A DNA stretch of 64,000 nt from JBMNKL01 sp050261495 (GTDB lineage Bacteria > Bacillota > Clostridia > Acetivibrionales > DTU013). The translations under genes were made by a program, and so were the position numbers. The notes below the pieces were generated by a model, which saw nothing but the letters and a program-made list of their open reading frames with translations, made no database searches and was not told where the DNA came from. The number at the start of each line of letters is the position of its first letter. Position 1 is the first letter of the stretch. The DNA lies in contig JBLNDI010000146.1 of NCBI GenBank assembly GCA_050261495.1, positions 27,087 to 91,086 of the forward strand, written 5' to 3'. Of this stretch, positions 35,100 to 45,869 are shown one piece after another.

Positions 35100-35951
35100 T
35101 TATTCGTATATTCCCTTGCTGATGCAAAGCTTCGCCCTTTCCCTTGTTTTGGCATCGCCGCAAAGCGAGTTTTCAAGGAATTCAGGGTGCTCCTCAAGGA
35201 ACTTCTTCATTGATTTGCGCGGGTCCCTGGCATAATCCAGCAGCATTTCATACTGGCCCTTATTTATAAGGCCTCTTTCGAGAGCTTTCCCGAAGAATTC
35301 CCTGTCAATGCACACCATGGTGAATGAACTGATATTATACCTTTCCAGTATTTCCTTGCCGCCCTGCAGCCTGTCGACGACAGCCACGCTATATGCAAGT
35401 TGCCCGCATATATTCTGTATGGCAGGTATCCATGCTCTTTCAAAGCTGGACGCCTCGGTTACAAGGTCGGTTATGTGCATCACCCTTGCGCCGCATATGG
35501 AATCGGCATGGTAAGTTTCACCATCCTCGGTGATCACGGCATCAAGGTCCTTAAAAATCGTGATGTGCGGTTTTTTCAGTTTTGATGCCACGATCAGCGA
35601 AAAGAACCAGTCGCGCCTCTCGCCGCCCGATATGTAGCCGACGCTGTCCAAGTCAACATTATTCTTTATAAATTCGAGCATGCTGTCTATAACGCCTTTA
35701 TATATCTCGTCGGAATCATAATTATTTTCAACGATCGGCAGCAGGCTTCCGTGACAACCAAGCTTGTCCGCTTTTACCGCATCGATTTTTTCAAGCAGTT
35801 CAAGCGCTTTCCTTTCGCTCCCGTATAAAAAATGCGTATTCACGTAGTAAGGCCCGATTGTCCCTGATGTGTACCAGAAAGGCTTGCCCTCCGGGCAAAC
35901 CTTGAATGCTCCTGTTTTGTACAACCAATCAACCAGCTTCCCGCCGGGCAT
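35100..35951 (-). CDS. Orotate phosphoribosyltransferase-like protein
   Basis: Residues about 20-45 (GKPFWYTSGTIGPYYVNTHF) resemble the substrate region of orotate phosphoribosyltransferases, and YISGGERRDWFFSLIVASKL follows the right order. The usual PRPP loop (DDVxTxG-like) appears only in degenerate form, HITDLVTEASS. Length (283) exceeds typical PyrE (about 200). Its place in the pyrimidine operon, otherwise lacking pyrE, makes a divergent PyrE the best guess. GGGAGG nine bases upstream favours the ATG at 35951; the ATG at 35975 overlaps the upstream stop as ATGA and is an alternative. Confidence 0.6.
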   Translation of the reverse strand: MPGGKLVDWLYKTGAFKVCPEGKPFWYTSGTIGPYYVNTHFLYGSERKALELLEKIDAVKADKLGCHGSLLPIVENNYDSDEIYKGVIDSMLEFIKNNVDLDSVGYISGGERRDWFFSLIVASKLKKPHITIFKDLDAVITEDGETYHADSICGARVMHITDLVTEASSFERAWIPAIQNICGQLAYSVAVVDRLQGGKEILERYNISSFTMVCIDREFFGKALERGLINKGQYEMLLDYARDPRKSMKKFLEEHPEFLENSLCGDAKTRERAKLCISKGIYE

Positions 35952-35971
35952 GGCAATATTCCTCCCACCAC

Positions 35972-36658
35972 TCATTTTAGTTTATTATTCTTCACTTTTT
36001 CCATAAATTCATACCACCAATCCTGGTTGACAATCGTTCCAAGATCGCTTCCCAGGTGCGATGCGTCACCCTCGACAACTGGGAAAAACCTGCCGTCCTC
36101 ATAATCAATTATGGTTATCGCGGTATTGTCGCACCACGCTATATTAATCATCTCTTCAAGCGTACATTCCCTGAAACGGCAAAGCATTGCCCTTATTGCC
36201 GTTCCATGCGTGACAATCAGGATATTCTTTCCTTCATTCCGGCCAATAATCCACATTACTTCCTGCAGAAGCCTGTTCTGAAACTCTTCCATTGATTCGC
36301 CGTTCGGCATCCTGTGTTCGTACGGACGGTTTTCCCAGATTTCGTATTCTTCAGGCCACCGTTTTTGCAATTCATCCCACGGGACATCCTCCCAATCCCC
36401 GCCGTTTATTTCCTTCAGGCGGTCCGAGGCAATTACCGGGAGATTCAATGCTTCCGATATATAGGAAGCTGTCTGAATTGTTCTCTTCAGGCTGCTGGAA
36501 TAAATAACGTCAATGTTCATTGACTTTAACCGTTCAGCCACACGCTTTGCCTGGAGATGTCCTTTCTCGGTAATGCCGGAATCAGTCCATCCGTGGAACC
36601 TCCTGTTTTTATTTCCTTCCGCCTCCGCATGACGTACAAAAATAAGCCTGGTTTTCAT
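35972..36658 (-). CDS. Histidine phosphatase family protein
   Basis: Phosphoglycerate-mutase-like phosphatase. The phosphohistidine motif is at the N-terminus (IFVRHAEAEGN), followed by GWTDSGITEKGHLQA, SSSLKRTIQTA, the Glu of LKEINGGDWE and the second His in ILIVTHGTAIRAML. 228 residues. Substrate not inferable. It sits between pyrD and the pyrE-like gene, with AAAGG before the ATG, so it is part of the pyr transcript. Confidence 0.88.
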   Translation of the reverse strand: MKTRLIFVRHAEAEGNKNRRFHGWTDSGITEKGHLQAKRVAERLKSMNIDVIYSSSLKRTIQTASYISEALNLPVIASDRLKEINGGDWEDVPWDELQKRWPEEYEIWENRPYEHRMPNGESMEEFQNRLLQEVMWIIGRNEGKNILIVTHGTAIRAMLCRFRECTLEEMINIAWCDNTAITIIDYEDGRFFPVVEGDASHLGSDLGTIVNQDWWYEFMEKVKNNKLK

Positions 36659-36683
36659 CTTTACTACCTTTCTGTTGCTGCGA

Positions 36684-37598
36684 TTATTCGTTCAGTTCAA
36701 GTTTGCCGGTCAAATCGGCAATCCGACTCATCTTATTTTTTATCATGTATTCCTTTATACCATCGATTACCCTTATGAAAACATCAGGATAAACCAGCCC
36801 TGCCGTTCCGACCATTACTGCGGAAGCGCCCGCAAGCATGAACTCAACCGCGTCGCTGCCGCTTGATATTCCGCCCATGCCGATTATGGGTATTTTAACC
36901 GCCTGGGCTGCCTCGTAAACCATGCGCACCGCTATCGGTTTTATCGCAGGACCGGATAATCCTCCCGTGTTGTTCGCAAGAACAGGCCGTCTTTTTTCAA
37001 TATCGATTGCCATGCCAAGCAGCGTATTGATCAAGGATAATGCGTCCGCGCCCGATTCTTCCGCTGCAGCGGCGATTTCAGCGATGCTTGCGACATTTGG
37101 CGTCATCTTAACTATCAATGGTTTCTTGCAGAGCTTTCTTACTTTTGAAGTAATCTCCGCGATTCCTGAAGGAGTATTTCCAAAAGAAATACCGCCGGCT
37201 TTGACGTTCGGGCAGGATACATTCAGCTCTATAGCGTCAATATCGGCGTCCGACAATATACTGGCCATCTCGCAATACTCTTCCATGGTATTGCCTGCTA
37301 TGTTCGCAATTATTGCCGTGGAAAATGTGCGCAAAAAAGGTATTTCATCTTCAATGAAAGACTTGACTCCCGGATTCTCAAGCCCTATACTGTTTAGCAT
37401 TCCGGCCGGAGTTTCGGCTATCCTCGGGGGCTTGTTGCCCTTCCTTGGCATCAGCGTCAGACCTTTAACGCTAATGCCGCCTAATTTATTCAAATCAATA
37501 AACAAGGAATGCTCCCTGCCGAAACCGAATGTCCCTGACGCGGCTATAACCGGGTTTTTCAGCTTCAGTCCGCTTATATCCACCGATAAATCCACCAT
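36684..37598 (-). CDS. pyrD: Dihydroorotate dehydrogenase B, catalytic subunit
   Basis: FMN enzyme oxidising dihydroorotate to orotate, class 1B, which pairs with PyrK and uses NAD. Visible: NPVIAASGTFGFG, the active-site Cys region LNVSCPNVKAGG, VKMTPNV and GGISSGSDAVEFMLAGA. About 304 residues. GGAGG 11 bases upstream favours ATG 37598 (MVDLSVDI) over the TTG at 37607. 28 bases after pyrK. Confidence 0.96.
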   Translation of the reverse strand: MVDLSVDISGLKLKNPVIAASGTFGFGREHSLFIDLNKLGGISVKGLTLMPRKGNKPPRIAETPAGMLNSIGLENPGVKSFIEDEIPFLRTFSTAIIANIAGNTMEEYCEMASILSDADIDAIELNVSCPNVKAGGISFGNTPSGIAEITSKVRKLCKKPLIVKMTPNVASIAEIAAAAEESGADALSLINTLLGMAIDIEKRRPVLANNTGGLSGPAIKPIAVRMVYEAAQAVKIPIIGMGGISSGSDAVEFMLAGASAVMVGTAGLVYPDVFIRVIDGIKEYMIKNKMSRIADLTGKLELNE

Positions 37599-37626
37599 TT
37601 TGCCCAATGCCTCCGGTGCTTGTTAT

Positions 37627-38412
37627 TTATTCGAATATAACATCACTGCCGTTAAAAACAGGACCGTCCCTGCATACGTGCTTATACTCCCATCCGCCAT
37701 CCTTGGAACGCATCTTCACCGCGCAGCCCAGGCACGCCCCGAAACCGCATCCCATACGTTGCTCAAGCGAAACCTGGCAGCGCATTTCGGCGGATCCCGC
37801 TTGCCTTGCAACCTTTTTCAGCATGGGAACGGGTCCGCAAGCATATATTATATCAAATTTTTCAACCTCAATGTCTCTTTTTAATAAATCCGTGATAAAG
37901 CCCTTGATCCCGTAACTGCCGTCATCGGTCGTTATTTCCAGGGAAAGGGAATTGCGCCTGAATTCATCTTCCAGGACCATCAGCCCGGAGTCTCTGAATC
38001 CAAGGTATGACCTTTTTATAACAGCCTTGCTTTTTTCAAGGACATACAGCAGCGGGAAAATGCCCAATCCGCCTCCCACTACCGCAATTTTTCCGTATTT
38101 TATGTCGAGGTCAAAACCGTTTCCCAACGGCCCGAGCACATCCAGCGTGTCTCCTTCTTTCTTCCCGGAAAGCAATGCGGTCCCAGCTCCTATCTTTTTA
38201 AAAACCACGCAATATGTCCCTTCCGCCGCATTTGCAGAACAAATGCTCAAAGGCCGCCTCAGGAAGGCATTGTTGCCTTCGCCGCACTTGATATTCACAA
38301 ATTGCCCGGGTACGGCGGCGGATGAAATGTACTCGGATTCAATGGTGATACGGTAAATATCTTCAGCAAGTCTTTCTATTTTTTTAATCTTTTCTTTCAA
38401 CAGTTTCGCCAT
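37627..38412 (-). CDS. pyrK: Dihydroorotate dehydrogenase B, electron-transfer subunit
   Basis: FAD and [2Fe-2S] protein passing electrons from PyrD to NAD. FAD-binding RRPLSICS, NAD-site GGGLGIFPLLYV, C-terminal cluster cysteines in RMGCGFGACLGCAV and YKHVCRDGPVF. ACGGAGG before the ATG at 38412 (MAKLLKEK) fixes the start; the frame is open to 38493 but that part overlaps carB. 261 residues. Confidence 0.96.
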   Translation of the reverse strand: MAKLLKEKIKKIERLAEDIYRITIESEYISSAAVPGQFVNIKCGEGNNAFLRRPLSICSANAAEGTYCVVFKKIGAGTALLSGKKEGDTLDVLGPLGNGFDLDIKYGKIAVVGGGLGIFPLLYVLEKSKAVIKRSYLGFRDSGLMVLEDEFRRNSLSLEITTDDGSYGIKGFITDLLKRDIEVEKFDIIYACGPVPMLKKVARQAGSAEMRCQVSLEQRMGCGFGACLGCAVKMRSKDGGWEYKHVCRDGPVFNGSDVIFE

Positions 38413-38434
38413 GATTTCCTCCGTTAGGGGTTTT

Positions 38435-41400
38435 TTACGCAAAATTAAGCCTGCTAAGGTCAATAACATCCATGTCGTGTTTTTCACGCTCAATTTTTAT
38501 GCAGTCAATCACGGCTCTCGCAGTGTCAAGCGACGTCAGGCAAGGTATCGACATTTCCACAGCCCTGCGCCTGATCTTGAAGCCGTCACGCTCCGGCTGG
38601 CGGCCTTTTGTCGGTGTATTGACCACAAGTCCTATTTTGCCCGAGGTTATCAAATCCAGGATATTGGGAGACCCTTCTCCTATTTTTTTCACAGCATTGG
38701 TGGCAATTCCATGCATATTCAGCATCCTTGCGGTTTTACCCGTCGCCCATAACTCGTAGCCAAGCTTTTCAAATTGTTCTGCTATTCCAAGGAGTTCCGG
38801 CTTATCCGTATCCCTGACGGTCATCAATATGCCGCTCCCTTTCTTCGGGAGTTTCATTCCCGTCCCTGTTATACCCTTGTACAGAGCTTCATGGAATGTT
38901 TTTCCCAGTCCAAGCACTTCGCCAGTTGATTTCATTTCCGGTCCGAGTCCCGTGTCCGCGTCGCTTAATTTTTCAAACGAAAATACCGGCACCTTGACGG
39001 CAAAATACCCGGAAAACCCGGCTAAACCGGTACCGTATTCAAAATCGGTCAGCTTGTTTCCTGTTATTATTTTTGATGCCACGTTGACCATCGGAATCCC
39101 GGTAACCTTGCTGATATACGGAACGGTGCGGCTTGACCTGGGGTTTACTTCTATTACGTAAAGCTCGTTGTTGAATAAAACGTACTGTATATTTATCAGG
39201 CCAACCACGTTCAGCGCTTTTGCCAGTTTTTCGGTATAATCGATTATTTTATCAGTCACCGTTTTATCAATCGATATTGCGGGATACACGGATATGCTGT
39301 CCCCGGAGTGCACCCCCGCGCGCTCGAGATGTTCCATTATGCCCGGCACAAGTATGTTTTCCCCATCGCAAACAGCGTCAACCTCAATTTCCTTCCCCAG
39401 CATGTACTTGTCTATCAATATAGGGTGTTCCTGCTTCACGCGGTTTATTATTCCCATAAACTCAATTATGTCATTATCGCAGTAAGCTATTTCCATTCCC
39501 TGTCCTCCAAGGACATACGAAGGTCTTACCAATACCGGGTACGACAGTTCATTTGCCGCTTCCAAGGCCTGTTCAAGCGTAAAAACAGTCTTTCCCCTTG
39601 GACGCGGGATACCAAGTTTTTCTAGTATCTTATCAAATTTTTCCCTGTCTTCCGCGGCATCCACGCTCCAAGCCTCGGTACCGAAAATCTTCACGCCCGC
39701 CCTGTCAAGGTCATTAACAAGCTTTATCGCCGTCTGGCCGCCGAACTGCGCAATTACACCATCCGGCCGCTCGCATTCGATTATGTTTTCAACGTCTTCT
39801 ATCGAAAGCGGTTCGAAATACAGCCTGTTGGCCGTGTCGAAATCGGTGCTGACAGTTTCCGGGTTGTTATTTGCTATGATGGTTTCATAGCCTTTTTCTT
39901 TCAGCGCCCATACCGAATGCACCGAGCAATAGTCGAATTCAATACCCTGCCCGATCCTTATAGGGCCGGAACCGATGACCAGCACCTTTTTTCCGCTTGT
40001 TTGCCCAACTTCGCTGAACCGGTCGTACGTCGAGTAATAATAGGGCGATACCGCGTCAAATTCCGCCGCGCAGGTATCAACCATTTTGTACGCAACCGAT
40101 ATCCCATGATTTTTTCGCATCATTTTGACTGTCTGCCTGTCGGAACCTGTAAACCTGGCTATGGCTGCATCCGGGAATCCCATGGTTTTTGCCCTTTGAA
40201 GCAGTTCAGCCGTAATGGTTTCGGCCGTTACCTTTTTAAGTTCTTCCTCCATCATTACAAGGTTCCTGATTTTATTTATAAAGAAGCTGTCAATCCCCGT
40301 AATGCTGTTGATTTTTTCAACATTTATATTTCTTCGCAAAGCCTCCGCAATGACAAACAGCCTTTCATCGCTGACCTCTTCCAGCTTTTTTTCTATTGTT
40401 TCCGTATCCATTTTCCTGTACAAATCCTGTTCCAGCGTATAAATCCCCAGTTCAAGAGATCTCAAGGCCTTCATCAACGCCGCTTCTATGGAGCTTTCTA
40501 TGGCCATTACCTCGCCGGTCGCCTTCATTTGCGTTCCAAGGGTCCTGCTTGCGCTGACAAATTTGTCAAAAGGCCACTTGGGTATTTTCAGCACGACGTA
40601 GTCGATGGCAGGCTCAAAACAAGCGCATGTTTTGCCTGTCACGGCGTTTGTGATTTCGTCCAGCGCATATCCTACCGCGATCTTGGTAGATACCTTCGCA
40701 ATCGGGTATCCCGTCGCTTTCGATGCAAGGGCCGACGACCTGCTGACCCTGGGGTTTACCTCGATAACCGCATATTCGTAGCTTGACGGATGCAATGCGA
40801 ACTGGATGTTGCATCCTCCCTGGATGCCAAGCGCCGATATTATTTTCAGCGAAGCAGTCCGGAGCATCTGGTATTCCTTGTCTGAAAGCGTTTGAGCCGG
40901 AGCCACGACGATGCTGTCACCGGTATGCACTCCTACAGGGTCAATGTTTTCCATGCTGCATACCGTGATGACATTTCCTTTTCCGTCCCTGATTACTTCG
41001 TATTCTATTTCCTTCCATCCTGAAACGCATTTCTCTATAAGCACCTGTCCTACGCGGCTTGCGCGGATGCCATTCGATGATATTTCTTTAAGTCCTGCGC
41101 GGTCATTTGCAATGCCGCCCCCGGTACCGCCGAGAGTATAAGCGGGACGGACAATCACGGGATACCCTATCTCATCTGCAAAAGACAGGGCGTCTTCGAC
41201 CGATTCTACCACCTTGCTGGCGATGCAGGGCTCTCCTATGCTTTCCATCGTATCCTTGAACGATTGCCTGTCCTCAGCCTTTTTAATTGCCTCCGTGTTC
41301 GTGCCAAGCAGCTTGACGCCGTGTTTTTCAAGAAAACCCGATTCAGCCAGTTCCATTGCCAGGTTCAGCCCGGTTTGGCCTCCAAGCGTCGGCAGAAGGC

Positions 41401-41653
41401 TGTCCGGTTTTTCTTTCAGAATGATTTTTTGAACAATTGCAACATTGAGAGGCTCTATATACACCCGGTCCGCTATATTCGTATCTGTCATTATGGTGGC
41501 AGGGTTGCTGTTCACAAGGACGACCTCAATGTTTTCCTCTTTCAGCGCCCTGCAGGCTTGCGTGCCCGCATAATCAAATTCTGCCGCCTGCCCTATTACT
41601 ATTGGTCCTGAACCGATTACCATTACTTTATTGACATCATTACGTCTTGGCAT
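38435..41653 (-). CDS. carB: Carbamoyl-phosphate synthase large subunit
   Basis: Makes carbamoyl phosphate from bicarbonate, ammonia and ATP. Two ATP-grasp halves ([20 protein letters not shown] and [20 protein letters not shown]), each with its own grasp, then the C-terminal MGS allosteric domain. About 1072 residues, complete. The ATG pair at 41656/41653 follows AAGGAG; the second has the better spacing. The small glutaminase subunit gene carA, usually next to carB, is not in this operon or window. Confidence 0.97.
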   Translation of the reverse strand: MPRRNDVNKVMVIGSGPIVIGQAAEFDYAGTQACRALKEENIEVVLVNSNPATIMTDTNIADRVYIEPLNVAIVQKIILKEKPDSLLPTLGGQTGLNLAMELAESGFLEKHGVKLLGTNTEAIKKAEDRQSFKDTMESIGEPCIASKVVESVEDALSFADEIGYPVIVRPAYTLGGTGGGIANDRAGLKEISSNGIRASRVGQVLIEKCVSGWKEIEYEVIRDGKGNVITVCSMENIDPVGVHTGDSIVVAPAQTLSDKEYQMLRTASLKIISALGIQGGCNIQFALHPSSYEYAVIEVNPRVSRSSALASKATGYPIAKVSTKIAVGYALDEITNAVTGKTCACFEPAIDYVVLKIPKWPFDKFVSASRTLGTQMKATGEVMAIESSIEAALMKALRSLELGIYTLEQDLYRKMDTETIEKKLEEVSDERLFVIAEALRRNINVEKINSITGIDSFFINKIRNLVMMEEELKKVTAETITAELLQRAKTMGFPDAAIARFTGSDRQTVKMMRKNHGISVAYKMVDTCAAEFDAVSPYYYSTYDRFSEVGQTSGKKVLVIGSGPIRIGQGIEFDYCSVHSVWALKEKGYETIIANNNPETVSTDFDTANRLYFEPLSIEDVENIIECERPDGVIAQFGGQTAIKLVNDLDRAGVKIFGTEAWSVDAAEDREKFDKILEKLGIPRPRGKTVFTLEQALEAANELSYPVLVRPSYVLGGQGMEIAYCDNDIIEFMGIINRVKQEHPILIDKYMLGKEIEVDAVCDGENILVPGIMEHLERAGVHSGDSISVYPAISIDKTVTDKIIDYTEKLAKALNVVGLINIQYVLFNNELYVIEVNPRSSRTVPYISKVTGIPMVNVASKIITGNKLTDFEYGTGLAGFSGYFAVKVPVFSFEKLSDADTGLGPEMKSTGEVLGLGKTFHEALYKGITGTGMKLPKKGSGILMTVRDTDKPELLGIAEQFEKLGYELWATGKTARMLNMHGIATNAVKKIGEGSPNILDLITSGKIGLVVNTPTKGRQPERDGFKIRRRAVEMSIPCLTSLDTARAVIDCIKIEREKHDMDVIDLSRLNFA

Positions 41654-41655
41654 CA

Positions 41656-42594
41656 TTATCTCCTTTCCAATGCCGCGTTCAAGTCGTCCCGCATCCGGAT
41701 GACTTCTTCCCTTGCCGCTGCATCAAATGATTCCTCATTGTACCTGTCACGCCATTTTTCCAGCTTCCACGCGCATATGACGTTCCTGGACGAATTTACA
41801 ACTGCACCCAATCCATCTTTATTAAACGCCTGTGCCGCATCTGCCGCCGTACCGCCCTGTGCCCCATAACCGGGCACAAGTATATAAGCCTTCCCCATTA
41901 TCCTGCGAAGCGCCCTCGCCTGCTCGGGGTATGTCGCTCCTACAACCGCTCCGATACTGCTGTAGCCTCTTTCGCCAATAGCCTCCGAACCCCATTCGTC
42001 TACCAATTTCGCAACTTTTTCGTATAAATGTTTCCCGTCCTGCAGGACCAGGTCCTGTAGCTGGCCGGAGCTTTTATTCGACGTCTTTACCAGGATAAAT
42101 ATGCCCTTGCCGTTTTTTATGCATTTGTCTATAAAAGGCTTTATCCCGTCATAACCCAGGTAAGGATTTACCGTCAGGGCATCTATATCATATGCCGGAA
42201 ACCCGGCGCCGCTTTCATCTTTGTTTCCAAGGTAAGCCGAGGCGTATGCTTCGGCCGTCGTTCCTATGTCGTTCCGTTTTCCGTCCGCTATTACAAGCAT
42301 GCCTTTTTCTCTTGCATACGAGCATGTCCTGGCAAAAGCCTTCATTCCCTCAGGTCCGTATATTTCGTAATAAGCCAGCTGCGGCTTGACGGCCGGGGCA
42401 ATATCACATACGGCGTCGATTATTTTCTTGTTGAATTCTACAATTGCTTCCGTTATGCCCATGATTCCGCTGCCAAACTCTTTAAAAACCTTCCTGGTCA
42501 AATACCCGGGAATATATTCCAACCTTGGGTCGAGGCCGACTATGGCCGGATTGTTTTGCTGCTTTATCTTGTTTATCAGCCTGTCAACAAACAT
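41656..42594 (-). CDS. pyrF: Orotidine 5'-phosphate decarboxylase (type 2)
   Basis: Last step of UMP synthesis. Active-site segment [21 protein letters not shown] carries the catalytic Lys/Asp; [10 protein letters not shown] and [13 protein letters not shown] (phosphate-binding end) are typical. 312 residues, the longer type 2 form found in clostridia and actinobacteria. AAGGAG seven bases from ATG. Its TAA overlaps the carB start region. Confidence 0.96.
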   Translation of the reverse strand: MFVDRLINKIKQQNNPAIVGLDPRLEYIPGYLTRKVFKEFGSGIMGITEAIVEFNKKIIDAVCDIAPAVKPQLAYYEIYGPEGMKAFARTCSYAREKGMLVIADGKRNDIGTTAEAYASAYLGNKDESGAGFPAYDIDALTVNPYLGYDGIKPFIDKCIKNGKGIFILVKTSNKSSGQLQDLVLQDGKHLYEKVAKLVDEWGSEAIGERGYSSIGAVVGATYPEQARALRRIMGKAYILVPGYGAQGGTAADAAQAFNKDGLGAVVNSSRNVICAWKLEKWRDRYNEESFDAAAREEVIRMRDDLNAALERR

Positions 42595-42688
42595 CTTATT
42601 TCTCCTTCATATTTATATTGTTCAATTGCGCAATCACTTGATTTACCACAATCTTGTTTTATTTTAAATGCTTCAAATTCCGGGCGCT

Positions 42689-43975
42689 TTAAAGCAGTGT
42701 CTTATTAAGCAACACCGGCCTGCCGTTAACAATTGTGCCCCAGACGGAACCTGTAAGCTTCATGCCGCCGAAGGGAGAATTCTTCGATTTGGAGTGGAAT
42801 TTTTCCACGTCTATTGTGATTTCATCCTCCAGGTCAATAATTGTAATATCCGCGGTTTTTCCCACTTCGAGCGACCCCTTGTCTATATTAAGCAGCCTTG
42901 CGGGATTCAGGCTCATTTTTTCAACCAGTTTTGAAAGTGTTATTATTCCGGGTTTCACCAGGTTTGTTACCGAGAGCGGCAACGCTGTCTCAAACCCTAC
43001 CATTCCGTTTGCCGCAAGGCTGAATTCCACGTTCTTTTCGTCTTCATGGTGAGGGGCGTGGTCAGTTGCTATTATATCGATAGTATCATCCGCGATGCCT
43101 TCAATGATTGCCTGTACATCGATTGCAGTCCTTAGCGGCGGATTTACCTTCGCATTCGTATTATAGCCCTCACATGCCTCTTCCGTGAGGGAAAAATAAT
43201 GCGGACAAGTTTCGCATGTGACCTTGACACCGCGTTTCTTTGCATTTCTTATCAACTCGACCGAAAGCGCCGTGCTCACATGGGCGATATGAACCGGAAT
43301 GCCCAAATACCCGGACAGGATCAAATCCCTGGCAACCATGGCTTCCTCGGCTGCCGCAGGTATTCCTTTAAGACCCATGGCGCTTGAGAGGTATCCCTCG
43401 TTCATTACGCCGTCTTCCGCCAGGTCCTTGTCTTCACAGTGCGAAATTATTGTTAAGTCAAACATGGACGCATAAAGAAGCGCTTTTTTCATCACCGATG
43501 AACTTGACACCGGGTTGCCGTCGTCCGACAGCGCTACGGCGCCCGCGTATTTCAATTCGCCGATTTCCGCTATTTCCTCGCCTTTGCGCCCCTTTGTGAC
43601 GGCGCCTATCGGGTAGACATTAACGCATGCTTCCTGCCTTGCCTTGTTTATAATATACTTTATTACCGCCTCATTATCAGCGGCTGGGCTGGTATTCGGC
43701 ATACACGCAATGGAAGTGAAACCTCCCGCCGCAGCGCTCCTTGAGCCGCTTGCAATATCCTCCTTGTATTCCTGGCCAGGGTCCCGCAAATGGCAGTGCG
43801 CATCAACAAGGCCCGGCAAGACATGTTTGCCGCTTGCGTCGATTACTTCGCAGCCGTCAACGTCAATATGCGCGGATATTTCAGCGATTTTTCCATCCAC
43901 GGCCAATATATCGCATATTTCATTTTTTCCGGTTTTGGCATCTACGACATGCCCGTTTTTAATCAGAAGCTTCAT
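42689..43975 (-). CDS. pyrC: Dihydroorotase
   Basis: Amidohydrolase closing carbamoyl aspartate to dihydroorotate. Metal motif [20 protein letters not shown] (HxH and the family sequence), HCEDKDL, HIAHVST and the Asp in [13 protein letters not shown]. 428 residues, class I type. GGAGGGG precedes the ATG. It overlaps pyrB by 17 bases. Confidence 0.97.
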   Translation of the reverse strand: MKLLIKNGHVVDAKTGKNEICDILAVDGKIAEISAHIDVDGCEVIDASGKHVLPGLVDAHCHLRDPGQEYKEDIASGSRSAAAGGFTSIACMPNTSPAADNEAVIKYIINKARQEACVNVYPIGAVTKGRKGEEIAEIGELKYAGAVALSDDGNPVSSSSVMKKALLYASMFDLTIISHCEDKDLAEDGVMNEGYLSSAMGLKGIPAAAEEAMVARDLILSGYLGIPVHIAHVSTALSVELIRNAKKRGVKVTCETCPHYFSLTEEACEGYNTNAKVNPPLRTAIDVQAIIEGIADDTIDIIATDHAPHHEDEKNVEFSLAANGMVGFETALPLSVTNLVKPGIITLSKLVEKMSLNPARLLNIDKGSLEVGKTADITIIDLEDEITIDVEKFHSKSKNSPFGGMKLTGSVWGTIVNGRPVLLNKTLL

Positions 43976-44906
43976 CTGTTCCCCTCCTGGTTAACAAGTA
44001 TAACAACGCCATTCTCACAGCTACTCCGTTTGTAACCTGTTCATCTATGACCGAGTTCTCGTGGCCGGCTACCTGGCTTGTCAGTTCCACTCCCCTGTTT
44101 ATCGGGCCCGGGTGCATGATAAGCGCATCTTTTTTGGCAAGAAGAAGTTTCTTTTCGTCAAGCCCGAAAAATTTCGAGTATTCACGCACACTGGGAAACA
44201 GCGACTTTTTTTGCCGTTCGAGCTGCAACCTCAGCAGCATTACCACATCTGCGTCATTCAATGCCTCGTCTACGCCCTTGCATACCCTGGCGCCGGTTAA
44301 TTCGATACCGGGAGGCATCAGTGTCCTGGGACCGGCAAGTGATACTTCGGCACCCATTTTAAGCAATCCCCATATATTGCTTCTTGCCACGCGGCTGTGG
44401 TAAATATCGCCCAGTATCGCCACCTTCAGGCCCTTAAGCGAGCCTTTTTTCTCTCTCATCGTAAACATGTCAAGCAGCGCCTGCGTCGGATGTTCGTTCA
44501 TACCGTCGCCGGCATTTATAACCGATGCTTTTACATGCTTTGCCAGCAAATGAGGCGCTCCCGACTGCGGATGCCTTATGACGATAACATCCGTTCCCAT
44601 GCTGTCTATAGTCCTGCCCGTGTCTATCAACGTTTCTCCCTTGGCTACGCTGCTGCTTGACGCTGAAATGTTTGCCGCGCTTGCGTTCATGTATTTTGAG
44701 GCAAGTTCAAATGAAAGCCTGGTCCTGGTGCTGTTTTCATAAAAAAGAGTCACTATGGATTTGCCTTGCAAGTGCGGTGTTTTCTTGTTATTTGACGTTA
44801 TTACATATTTCATCGTTTTAGAGGTGTCAAGGATATGCTCTATTTCACCCGCGGAAATATTTTTTAGCCCCAGCAAATCTTTTGATTTTAAATTCATAAA
44901 TTTCAC
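43959..44906 (-). CDS. pyrB: Aspartate carbamoyltransferase catalytic subunit, GTG start
   Basis: Joins carbamoyl phosphate and aspartate. Carbamoyl-phosphate motif [36 protein letters not shown]. 315 residues. GAGG five bases before GTG at 44906 supports that start; an ATG three codons on has a worse distance. No pyrI follows, as usual in Gram-positives. Confidence 0.97.
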   Translation of the reverse strand: MKFMNLKSKDLLGLKNISAGEIEHILDTSKTMKYVITSNNKKTPHLQGKSIVTLFYENSTRTRLSFELASKYMNASAANISASSSSVAKGETLIDTGRTIDSMGTDVIVIRHPQSGAPHLLAKHVKASVINAGDGMNEHPTQALLDMFTMREKKGSLKGLKVAILGDIYHSRVARSNIWGLLKMGAEVSLAGPRTLMPPGIELTGARVCKGVDEALNDADVVMLLRLQLERQKKSLFPSVREYSKFFGLDEKKLLLAKKDALIMHPGPINRGVELTSQVAGHENSVIDEQVTNGVAVRMALLYLLTRRGTDEASD

Positions 44907-45023
44907 CCGAACCTCGTTATCGTTATATTTTTCCCCGGATAATTCCTTATCCCGTGGCTTTTTCCGGTTGATGCCCCGGCCGTTTTGCCTGCGTCAATAC
45001 ACATTTCCCGGTATTCATTGCTT

Positions 45024-45050
45024 AAAAAAAGAGTAAGGAGAAATCCCTAC

Positions 45051-45052
<2 letters not shown>
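45024..45052 (-). terminator. Terminator directly after pyrR
   Basis: Minus strand GAGTAGGGA-TTTC-TCCTTACTC (nine pairs, one G-T) followed by seven T. The stem begins inside the pyrR stop codon. A textbook terminator between pyrR and pyrB, in the middle of the operon. Confidence 0.85.
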
Positions 45053-45623
<571 letters not shown>

Positions 45624-45712
45624 TTATCTTGTTACTTGCAATCATTCAAGTATTTTTCGTTATCAAGGCATCCAGCCTTCCACGTCAGGACCGAATGCAT
45701 ATGCTCATCAGC

Positions 45713-45741
45713 AAAAAAGCTTCCCACCGCCGGCAGGAAGC
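45713..45741 (-). terminator. Attenuator terminator in the pyr leader
   Basis: Minus strand GCTTCC(TGCC)GGC(GGTG)GGAAGC, about ten pairs counting two G-T, then six T. It lies between the PyrR binding loop and pyrR and is the expected target of PyrR control. Confidence 0.85.
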
Positions 45742-45788
45742 ATTTTAACAGGAATACCCTGTAACATACGCTATTTATCTACCCTTCC

Positions 45789-45802
45789 AGCCTCACGGGA
45801 CT
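45789..45802 (-). promoter_or_regulatory. PyrR RNA-binding loop (anti-antiterminator)
   Basis: Minus strand AGTCCCGTGAGGCT fits the PyrR binding consensus ARUCCNGNGAGGYU at every position. It is about 25-35 bases after the predicted transcription start and 48 bases before the attenuator hairpin. Confidence 0.88.
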
Positions 45803-45832
45803 AATTAAAAGGTATATTTCAAAGCTCAATTT

Positions 45833-45861
45833 ATATTACCATACAGTTTTTTTCTTGTCTA
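45833..45861 (-). promoter_or_regulatory. pyr operon promoter
   Basis: Minus strand TAGACA (45861-45856), 17-base spacer, TAATAT (45838-45833), just past the rluD stop. Confidence 0.65.
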
Positions 45862-45869
45862 CATTTTTT

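Noticed and set aside
35083..35163. Longer nagZ N-terminus
   Set aside because: Those 27 codons overlap the upstream gene, encode a charged non-signal segment and would bury the SD; the TTG start gives a proper lipoprotein signal.
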